This document shows positions 57,841 through 64,000 of a DNA stretch of 64,000 nucleotides, piece by piece. Every line of letters starts with the position of its first letter. Position 1 is the first letter of the stretch. The stretch is from Shewanella sediminis HAW-EB3. GTDB lineage: Bacteria > Pseudomonadota > Gammaproteobacteria > Enterobacterales > Shewanellaceae. The notes beneath the pieces were generated by a model. The model had not been told where the DNA came from. It saw nothing but the letters and a program-made list of their open reading frames with translations, and ran no database searches. The position numbers were made by a program, and so were the translations under genes. The stretch is taken from NCBI RefSeq assembly GCF_000018025.1, contig NC_009831.1:3162001-3226000 (forward strand), written 5' to 3'.

Positions 57841-58340
57841 TTAAGGTCCTGGTCACCGACAAAATGCAAACAAATTACTCCTATGAATGTGTCGCGCCCA
57901 TGGGGGCTGAATTTGCCATCAACTTCAGGCCTGAGCTGACTCCGAAAGAGATGCTGCAACTTGGAGTATTTGGCGGCAAGTATTTAAACGACTGCACAGA
58001 AGAGTTCCCCAGCGATTGGTTTGCAGATGCGAAGCTGGCCAAACAAGAGAAAGATATCAGCCTGAATTATTTTTCTGTGAACGCCTCTCTTCCTTTAAGC
58101 GAATGGGTACGAAAGGGGTGGATCCACCCACAAGATCCCAGAGGCTGGTTTCAATGGTACTGCCGATATTATATGGGGAGGCGAACCGCTCAAGAGGACA
58201 TTCGTCAGATCAACAGGTGGAAGTCTTTCAGTCGCCATGCGGGGGCTGTAAGGAAGTTTTGCGAACCCTTTGACTATCAATGCCGAAAGAAACAGAGACA
58301 GGCTTTATTACACTGGGCCTACGACTCAAGAAATATATAG
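57837..58340 (+). CDS. Conserved small protein coupled to the TudS/DUF1722 gene
   Basis: A 167-residue soluble protein. Its start overlaps the preceding stop by ATGA, so the two are made together. A highly distinctive, tryptophan-rich core, DPRGWFQWYCRYYMGRR, is followed by DIRQINRWKSFSRHAGAV, CRKKQRQALLHWAYDSR and a basic end. I recall uncharacterised proteins with very similar cores in fungi, plants and bacteria, but I cannot name a family or function. The many Arg, Trp and Lys residues would suit nucleic-acid binding. Confidence 0.75.
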   Translation: MIKVLVTDKMQTNYSYECVAPMGAEFAINFRPELTPKEMLQLGVFGGKYLNDCTEEFPSDWFADAKLAKQEKDISLNYFSVNASLPLSEWVRKGWIHPQDPRGWFQWYCRYYMGRRTAQEDIRQINRWKSFSRHAGAVRKFCEPFDYQCRKKQRQALLHWAYDSRNI

Positions 58341-58466
58341 AGATGAAGCGATATTGCCCCTCTTCAGGCCCCTCTTCTCCTAAAGGAAAATTTATCTGCA
58401 TTACTAATGATTAATATGTAAATATAAATCTAATTCCAGTCAGCTATTATCACCGAGGCCTCTTAG

Positions 58467-59099
58467 TTGGATAAATACAGCATTACCGTCAATACATTTA
58501 ATAAATTAGCCCAAAAGTATCAAGACAAATATATGGATATGGCGCTATATGACGACACCTTTGATCTTTTCTGTCAGCGACTGAATGATAAAGATACCCC
58601 CTCACTGTTCGAAATTGGTTGTGGACCGGGCAATATCAGTCGGTTCCTATTAAACCTGTGTCCCGAATTAACCATTCATGGCACCGATTTGGCGCCCAAT
58701 ATGGTTGAACTGGCAAAGTTGAATAATCCTGGCGCGACGTTTGAAGTGATGGACTGCAGAGAGATACACACGGTCGATAGCAAATACGATGCGATTATGT
58801 GTGGCTTTTGTTTACCTTACATTTCGAAAGATGATGCAAGAAAGCTAATAGCCGATGCCTCAGGTTTGTTGAGGGACGAAGGCATCATCTATCTCAGCAC
58901 CATGGAGGGCGATTATGAAGCCTCTAAATTTGATGTGTCGAGTTCAGGAGATAGGGTCTTCACTTACTTCCATCGAGCCGAACACTTAACCCAGTGCTTG
59001 AACGAAAGTGGGTTTGAAATTATCGATGTGAAACGTAAAACCACCTCTAAGCCAGATGGAACTGACAACACAGATCTGTTTATCGTCGCACAACTCTAA
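58467..59099 (+). CDS. Class I SAM-dependent methyltransferase
   Basis: A 210-residue methyltransferase of the small-molecule type. Motif I is LFEIGCGPGNISRFLL (about residues 45-60), motif II contains HGTDLAPNMVELAK, and DAIMCGFCLPYI is the post-II region. The start is TTG 58467 with GAGG about nine bases upstream; the next in-frame ATG would lose the N-terminal helix. The substrate is unknown. It does not overlap neighbours and may be monocistronic. Confidence 0.8.
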   Translation: MDKYSITVNTFNKLAQKYQDKYMDMALYDDTFDLFCQRLNDKDTPSLFEIGCGPGNISRFLLNLCPELTIHGTDLAPNMVELAKLNNPGATFEVMDCREIHTVDSKYDAIMCGFCLPYISKDDARKLIADASGLLRDEGIIYLSTMEGDYEASKFDVSSSGDRVFTYFHRAEHLTQCLNESGFEIIDVKRKTTSKPDGTDNTDLFIVAQL

Positions 59100-59251
59100 C
59101 CTCTAGGGTATGCTATCAGCAGTTACTAAGCTCAGAAGTGATAAGCCTCTCTCTAATTCCTATGTAATCGTGTATGTGGACTGCTTCGACAATCATCAGT
59201 CTTTCCCTGAGCACATACTCGGTAGTTTAGCGACGTTAAATCTGTGGTAAC

Positions 59252-59301
59252 CCCGACTTGAAAGCAAAAGTTTAGTTACAAATTTTAGCGTTCAAATCGG
59301 G
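59252..59301. repeat. 50-bp imperfect inverted repeat
   Basis: Arms CCCGACTTGAAAGC and GCGTTCAAATCGGG, 14 bases each with two differences, 22-base loop. It may be an RNA hairpin, an operator or the remnant of a small mobile repeat. Confidence 0.5.
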
Positions 59302-59385
59302 AAATCAGGATAAATAGCCGTGGCTAATATTCATCATTGGCCGTACAATATTTACTCTCTCAAATAACAGGTTTCAGCCCTGTTT

Positions 59386-59402
59386 ATACTAATCGGTATT
59401 AG
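59386..59402. repeat. Variant of the TAATACC palindrome
   Basis: ATACTAATCGGTATTAG shares AATCGGTAT with the elements at 12420 and 35284. Confidence 0.5.
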
Positions 59403-59480
59403 ATAGTGTTTCGGTAAAAAATCGTCATTCGATGACAGCGAGTTAACCAATTTATTAATTTCTTCTCCTAAGAGGTATCA

Positions 59481-60707
59481 GTGCAAACAGGTCCAATTCA
59501 AGCGCAAACCGTTTCCAAACCCGCAGCCATCTTAAACCTTGCCCTACTGATCCCTATGTTATCGGCGATAGTAGCAATCACCCCATTGGCAATCGACATG
59601 TACCTACCGGCCATGTCTACCTTAGCCGCGAGTTTTCATTCCGACATCACTACGGTACAGCAATCTTTAAGCCTATATTTGGCGGGTTATTCCTTGGGAA
59701 TGCTCTGTTTTGGGCCATTAGCCGACCGAATAGGCAGACGCCCACTGGTCATTATGGGTTTGACAGGCTTTATGTTGATCAGCCTGGCATTGGCTTTTGT
59801 CACCAGTATCGAGGTGTTTCTTACGCTGCGGTTCGCCCAGGCATTTATCGGCGCCGCCGCAACCGTCGTTGTGCCAGGGTATATAAAAGAGGTCTATGGA
59901 GAGAATACGGCCAAAGGTATGTCCTATGTCAGCCTGATCATGATGTTGGCACCACTGCTGGCCCCCAGTCTGGGGAGTTTAATTTTAGAGTTTGGTGAGT
60001 GGCACCTTATCTTTTTTATCTTAGCTTTTTATGCCTGCATCCTGTTATCTCTGGTGCTATGGAAGCTGAAAATGCCCAGTGACAGCGATAAAGGAAACCG
60101 TAGCCAGAAGTCTTTCTTCGGCGCCTATGCGGTCGTATTCACTAAACCCGGAGTCAAACTGCATATTGCCAGTGGCGTATTAACCTCATTTGCCTTTTTT
60201 TGCTACCTTACCGCTTCACCCTTCGTCTATATGGAGGTATTCGGTCTTGATAAATCTCTGTTCGCCATACTGTTTAGTACCAATGTAGGCGCTCTCATGT
60301 TGGCCAACGTGATCAACAGCCGTATCGTAGGCCGTTATGGTTCGAGAAGAATGCTCAGAGTATCGACCATACTGGCCATGCTTGCCGGTTCGGCGCTGTT
60401 TCTGGTGAACTGGTTTGGGTTGAGCCTCTATTTTACTGTCGCAACCCTTATTCCTTTCATGGGGTTTCTCGGTGTAATGTCAGTCAATGCCGACGCGATA
60501 GTATTAATGAAATTTAAACAGGAAACCGGTACGGCTACCGCGGTCATTGGCACTCTTCGTTTCGGGTGCGGTGCGCTCGCGGGTCCATTATTAGCCCTGT
60601 TTTATACCGGAACAGCAGTCCCCTTCTCAGCTCTGATGTTGAGCTCTGTGGTCTTAGTAGGAGTCTGTCAGTTTTATGCACCTACAGGTGTTCAAAACCC
60701 AAATTAA
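59481..60707 (+). CDS. Bcr/CflA-family drug exporter (MFS)
   Basis: A 12-helix major facilitator of 408 residues. The family opening AIDMYLPAMSTLAASF (about residue 36), MFS motif A as GPLADRIGRRPLVIMG (about 78) and GPLLALFYTGTAVPF near the end support Bcr/CflA, which export bicyclomycin, sulfonamides or cysteine. The start is GTG 59481, preceded by AAGAGGT at good distance. Substrate unknown. Monocistronic. Confidence 0.87.
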   Translation: MQTGPIQAQTVSKPAAILNLALLIPMLSAIVAITPLAIDMYLPAMSTLAASFHSDITTVQQSLSLYLAGYSLGMLCFGPLADRIGRRPLVIMGLTGFMLISLALAFVTSIEVFLTLRFAQAFIGAAATVVVPGYIKEVYGENTAKGMSYVSLIMMLAPLLAPSLGSLILEFGEWHLIFFILAFYACILLSLVLWKLKMPSDSDKGNRSQKSFFGAYAVVFTKPGVKLHIASGVLTSFAFFCYLTASPFVYMEVFGLDKSLFAILFSTNVGALMLANVINSRIVGRYGSRRMLRVSTILAMLAGSALFLVNWFGLSLYFTVATLIPFMGFLGVMSVNADAIVLMKFKQETGTATAVIGTLRFGCGALAGPLLALFYTGTAVPFSALMLSSVVLVGVCQFYAPTGVQNPN

Positions 60708-60790
60708 TATCGACTGGCTTAATACCTTATTTGAAAATCTCCCCGATTCTGATAACTAAAGACTCGGATCGGGGCGAGATCTATGCGTAA

Positions 60791-60808
60791 TAATACCAAT
60801 CGACATAG
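60791..60808. repeat. Half of the TAATACC palindrome
   Basis: TAATACCAATCGACATAG: the left half matches the elements at 12420 and 35284; the right half is degenerate. Confidence 0.5.
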
Positions 60809-61063
60809 TTGTCATTATGGCGTTTTTACGCCTTAGTCCTACGATAAAGGACAAAAGTAATCGTTTACCTCTAGCCCGAATGTCATTTTTAGCCAGTGTA
60901 ATGACTAATTTCGTACATTCACTGATGTTCACATCTGTTTAAATTCTTAGATTTAAGCTCTCAATATTTCTCACTTTTCAGCTTATAGGCTTACATTCAG
61001 CCATTAGCCCCTATGATGAACAGTGAATTTTTTTCATTTATCACTTTTTTTTCAATAAAATGC

Positions 61064-61091
61064 TTGAATTGCGCGCTTAATTTTATATGAT
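61064..61091 (+). promoter_or_regulatory. Probable ilvIH promoter
   Basis: TTGAAT (61064-61069), 16-base spacer, TATGAT (61086-61091). Transcription would begin near 61098. Confidence 0.5.
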
Positions 61092-61269
61092 GAAATTCTG
61101 TTCATTTGAAACAGGTGTCGCACCTTACAAGGTGAACATTAACTTCATACCTTAAGTTAATCGACATATCGAGAGTTTAGGATCACCATCCAAACTCATA
61201 AATTCAAGCGATTACCGTCGCTGTAGCGAGATACTGCATACCGTAGCGGTAACTTATGAGGGTTTACAA

Positions 61270-62991
61270 ATGGAAAAGCTATCAGGCGCCAGCATGATCG
61301 TCCGTTCTCTTATCGACGAAGGCGTAAAACATATATTCGGCTATCCAGGCGGATCTGTGTTAGATATCTATGATGCTCTGCACGAAAAATCTAAAATCGA
61401 ACACATTCTCGTCCGTCATGAACAAGCAGCCGTACATATGGCCGATGGCTATGCTCGTGCAACGGGTGAAGTCGGCGTAGTACTCGTCACATCGGGTCCC
61501 GGAGCGACGAACACAATTACAGGTATTGCCACTGCCTATATGGATTCTATCCCTATGGTGGTGATATCCGGACAGGTACCGAGTAACTTAATTGGTAATG
61601 ACGCATTCCAGGAATGTGACATGATAGGTATCTCAAGACCCGTCGTTAAACACAGTTTCCTGGTCACAGACGCAAAAGATATCCCCACGATAGTAAAGAA
61701 AGCGTTTTTTATCGCGGCCAGCGGCCGTCCCGGCCCCGTGGTTATCGATGTACCGAAAGACTGCATGAATCCAGCCATGTTGCATGAATATAAATATCCT
61801 GATGACATCAGTATGCGCTCATACAACCCAACAACAACCGGGCATAAAGGGCAGATCCGTCGTGGCGTGCAGGCGCTGTTAAAAGCAAAGAAGCCCGTTC
61901 TGTATGTCGGTGGTGGCGCGATTATCTCTGAGTGTGATAAGCAGATCTTAGCCCTGTCTGAAAAGTTAAATATTCCGGTTGTCAGCACATTGATGGGATT
62001 GGGTGCCTTTCCCGGCACCCATAAAAATAGCTTAGGTATGCTTGGCATGCACGGCTGCTACGAAGCCAACATGGCGATGCACAATACCGACCTTATCTTC
62101 GGCATAGGTGTACGCTTTGACGATCGCACCACTAACAATATTGACAAGTATTGCCCTAACGCAACCATACTGCATATCGATATCGACCCTTCCTCTATCT
62201 CGAAAACCATTAGAGTCGATATCCCCATCGTTGGCTCTGCCGAAAAGATCCTCGATGAGATGTTAGCGCAATTGGACTCAAGCGGTGAAACGAATTCAGA
62301 TGAAGCTGCTATCGACTTTTGGTGGAGTGAGATCAGTCAGTGGCGCAGTCGTAAGAGCCTGGATTACGATAAAACCAGTGAAAAAATCAAACCACAACAA
62401 GTAATTGAAACGCTTCACAAACTAACCAATGGTGATGCCTACGTTGCATCCGATGTGGGCCAACATCAAATGTTTGCCGCGCTCTACTATCCGTTCGATA
62501 AGCCACGTCGTTGGATCAATTCCGGTGGACTCGGCACCATGGGCTTTGGCCTTCCCGCAGCGATGGGGGTCAAGATGGCAAAGCCCGATGAGACTGTTAT
62601 CTGTGTAACCGGAGATGGTTCGATTCAGATGAACATTCAAGAGCTTTCTACAGCGCTGCAATACGATACTCCGGTCAAGATCATCAACCTCAATAACCGT
62701 TTCTTAGGCATGGTTAAACAGTGGCAGGATATTATCTACGCCGGGCGTCACTCTCACTCCTATATGGACTCGGTACCGGATTTTGCAAAAATTGCCGAAG
62801 CATATGGCCATGTGGGGATGACCATCAGCGATCCTGCTGAACTTGAATCCGGCCTTGAAAAAGCCCTGGCCATGAAAGATAAGCTGGTATTTGTCGATAT
62901 TAATGTCGATGAAACTGAACACGTTTACCCCATGCAGATCCGCGGTGGAGCGATGAGCGAAATGTGGCTGAGCAAAACGGAGAAAAGCTAA
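61270..62991 (+). CDS. ilvI: Acetolactate synthase large subunit (IlvI type)
   Basis: Thiamine diphosphate enzyme for the first common step of valine, leucine and isoleucine synthesis. 573 residues, against 574 for E. coli IlvI. The catalytic glutamate is in [18 protein letters not shown] (about 49). The ThDP/Mg motif is [17 protein letters not shown]...[11 protein letters not shown] (about 445-480), and [16 protein letters not shown] and FDDRTTN (FAD region) are intact. It overlaps ilvH by TAATG. IlvI is preferred over IlvB or IlvG because of the adjacent ilvH. Confidence 0.93.
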   Translation: MEKLSGASMIVRSLIDEGVKHIFGYPGGSVLDIYDALHEKSKIEHILVRHEQAAVHMADGYARATGEVGVVLVTSGPGATNTITGIATAYMDSIPMVVISGQVPSNLIGNDAFQECDMIGISRPVVKHSFLVTDAKDIPTIVKKAFFIAASGRPGPVVIDVPKDCMNPAMLHEYKYPDDISMRSYNPTTTGHKGQIRRGVQALLKAKKPVLYVGGGAIISECDKQILALSEKLNIPVVSTLMGLGAFPGTHKNSLGMLGMHGCYEANMAMHNTDLIFGIGVRFDDRTTNNIDKYCPNATILHIDIDPSSISKTIRVDIPIVGSAEKILDEMLAQLDSSGETNSDEAAIDFWWSEISQWRSRKSLDYDKTSEKIKPQQVIETLHKLTNGDAYVASDVGQHQMFAALYYPFDKPRRWINSGGLGTMGFGLPAAMGVKMAKPDETVICVTGDGSIQMNIQELSTALQYDTPVKIINLNNRFLGMVKQWQDIIYAGRHSHSYMDSVPDFAKIAEAYGHVGMTISDPAELESGLEKALAMKDKLVFVDINVDETEHVYPMQIRGGAMSEMWLSKTEKS

Positions 62992-63485
62992 TGCGTCGTA
63001 TTATATCTGTATTACTTGAAAACCAACCTGGTGCACTTTCACGGGTTGTCGGGCTTTTTTCTCAGCGCGGCTACAACATCGAAACGTTAACCGTTGCGCC
63101 GACAGATGACATCACGTTATCTCGTCTGAATATCTCTTTGGTGGCTGATGAAGCGGCACTCGAACAGATAGAGAAACAGCTGCATAAGCTTATCGATACC
63201 CTCAAGGTTTCAAACATTACCGAGTCGGATCATATTGAGAGAGAGCTAGCCCTGGTTAAAGTAAAAGCCAAAGGCAATATGCGTGATGAGATCAAACGCA
63301 CTGCGGAGATCTTCCGTGGACAGGTCGTCGATATTACCGCCGATCTCTACACGGTGCAGCTCACTGGAACGAGTGAAAAACTCGATGCCTTTATTACTGC
63401 AGTCGGTGATGTGACCAAAGTCGTTGAAGTATCACGCTCAGGCGTTGTAGGCCTCGCTCGCGGTGAGAAGGCTATGAGAGCCTGA
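62991..63485 (+). CDS. ilvH: Acetolactate synthase regulatory subunit
   Basis: Small subunit that activates the large subunit and gives valine feedback inhibition. From ATG 62991 it has 164 residues; a further in-frame start at 62964 would read into ilvI. An N-terminal ACT domain (RRIISVLLENQPGALSRVVGLFSQRGYNIETL) binds valine. The C-terminal domain includes LALVKVKAKGNMRDEIKR and the end ends VVGLARGEKAMRA. Overlap TAATG with ilvI ensures coupled translation. Confidence 0.95.
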   Translation: MRRIISVLLENQPGALSRVVGLFSQRGYNIETLTVAPTDDITLSRLNISLVADEAALEQIEKQLHKLIDTLKVSNITESDHIERELALVKVKAKGNMRDEIKRTAEIFRGQVVDITADLYTVQLTGTSEKLDAFITAVGDVTKVVEVSRSGVVGLARGEKAMRA

Positions 63486-63507
63486 TAACCATATCAACTT
63501 AAGTACT

Positions 63508-63533
63508 AAAAAAGGGAGCTCAGGCTCCCTTTT
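63508..63533. terminator. Terminator between ilvIH and the heat-shock gene
   Basis: A(6), GGGAGC (63514-63519), loop TCAG, GCTCCC (63524-63529), T(4). The A and T runs make it usable from both strands. Confidence 0.85.
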
Positions 63534-63604
63534 ACTTTTCACTACTCTAATTGAATCGGTTTTTAGCTCACAGAGTCCAGGCCATAAACTAATACCTGAT
63601 ACAA

Positions 63605-64000
63605 CTATTCAGAGTCAATAACTCTCGATGTACCGATCTCAATTTTACGTGGCTTTAATGCCTCGGGGATCTCACGTTGAAGATCGATATTGAGTAAGCC
63701 GTTTTCAAGATTGGCTCCAATTACGGTCACATAATCTGCCAACTGAAACGTACGCTCGAAACCACGTTCGGCAATGCCTTGATAGAGGTATTTACGCTCT
63801 TTCTCTTGCTGCTCAGCTTTAGTGCCTTTCACCAGTAGCTTATCGCCTTCGCTGGTGATATCGAGTTCATCCATTGTAAAGCCGGCGACGGCCATGGTGA
63901 TACGATAACGGTTTTCGTTAAGCAGTTCGATATTATACGGGGGATACCCTGAGTTACCTTTGTTCGAGGCCGCATGCTCTGCAAGCTGGGCTAAACGATC
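63605..64000 (-). CDS. ibpA: Small heat-shock protein, IbpA type (5' end cut by window edge)
   Basis: Holding chaperone of the Hsp20/alpha-crystallin family. 131 codons lie in the window, and the frame runs through to 64000, where the gene is cut. Upstream of the internal methionine at 63895 the frame reads [19 protein letters not shown], so the start lies beyond the window. The alpha-crystallin domain is complete: [34 protein letters not shown] and [14 protein letters not shown], then RKIEIG. IbpA versus IbpB cannot be fully separated, but a single Ibp is usual in Shewanella-like genomes. Confidence 0.9.
   Translation of the reverse strand, partial: DRLAQLAEHAASNKGNSGYPPYNIELLNENRYRITMAVAGFTMDELDITSEGDKLLVKGTKAEQQEKERKYLYQGIAERGFERTFQLADYVTVIGANLENGLLNIDLQREIPEALKPRKIEIGTSRVIDSE

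Larger units (their letters stand above)
59100..59480. other. Spacer with two inverted repeats before the MFS gene
   Basis: A 381-base region. CCCGACTTGAAAGC (59252-59265) pairs with GCGTTCAAATCGGG (59288-59301), 12 of 14 bp, around 22 bases, without a T tract. A variant of the TAATACC palindrome (ATACTAATCGGTATTAG) lies at 59386-59402. No gene is evident. Confidence 0.45.
60708..61269. other. Upstream region of ilvIH
   Basis: A 562-base gene-free region. CCCCGAT (60741-60747) and ATCGGGG (60768-60774) form an inverted repeat without T tract. A TAATACCAATCG half-palindrome lies at 60791-60802. The promoter is at 61064-61091, leaving an ilvI leader of about 170 bases. The A/T-rich upstream sequence would suit Lrp-type control as in E. 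coli ilvIH, but no clear Lrp sites were identified. Confidence 0.45.

Noticed and set aside
61088..61156. 22-codon frame before ilvI as an attenuation leader peptide
   Set aside because: It reads MMKFCSFETGVAPYKVNINFIP, which is not rich in Leu, Val or Ile, and no terminator/antiterminator pair follows it.
61536..62048. 170-codon antisense frame inside ilvI
   Set aside because: ilvI is a certain gene across this stretch; the antisense frame resembles no protein and has no promoter or ribosome site.

Overview
The window looks like a piece of a Shewanella chromosome (marine gammaproteobacterium). The evidence is the proteins themselves: an E. coli-like yceD-rpmF-plsX-fabHDG-acpP-fabF cluster, a pilZ gene next to holB, a 1201-residue RNase E with an Ala/Pro/Lys-rich tail, and short TAATACC...GGTATA intergenic palindromes that I recall from Shewanella. 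The species cannot be named from the sequence alone. I see no rRNA, tRNA, CRISPR array, prophage or insertion sequence. Most of the window is core genome.

Layout. 1-2.9 kb: 5' part of speA on the minus strand, then cvfB-like and yceH-like genes. 3.1-4.8 kb: a two-gene ABC-2 exporter. 5.2-7.4 kb: a cold-shock gene with a strong promoter and long leader, rlmA and an unrecognised gene. 7.7-12.2 kb: sbcB, cdd, a beta-hydroxyacid dehydrogenase, an acyl-CoA thioesterase and a small membrane protein. 12.4-18.8 kb: the minus-strand fatty-acid synthesis operon. 19.1-23 kb: maf, a GAF/PAS/GGDEF protein, a HAD phosphatase and rluC. 23.5-28.8 kb: rne and a SulP transporter.

28.9-38.7 kb: fused msrBA, a 2-oxoglutarate/Fe(II) oxygenase, the RbgA/YlqF GTPase, a secreted ATP-dependent DNA ligase with a truncated tyrosine phosphatase remnant behind it, dgkA, an outer-membrane protein behind an FNR-like site, a small secreted protein, an SpmA-SpmB-like fusion and rsmF. 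38.9-43.5 kb: the pabC-mltG-tmk-holB-pilZ-tatD operon. In E. coli this block directly follows fabF; here it is a separate block about 20 kb away. 43.7-47.8 kb: mrp-udk and metG. 47.9-54.8 kb: a YadA-anchor trimeric surface protein, creA-yegD, a YbaK-type deacylase and an nfeD-slipin pair. 54.9-60.7 kb: trhO, a glutathione S-transferase, a TudS/DUF1722 protein with an overlapping small conserved partner, a methyltransferase and a Bcr/CflA exporter. 61.2-64 kb: ilvIH and the 3' part of an ibpA-like small heat-shock gene.

No clear new multi-gene defence or metabolic system is present. The points most worth a second look are the TudS/DUF1722 pair, the 39-residue phosphatase remnant, the FNR-like site before the outer-membrane gene, the RNase E tail repeats, the coiled trimeric adhesin, two families of dispersed intergenic repeats, and an unexplained open frame beside the cold-shock gene.
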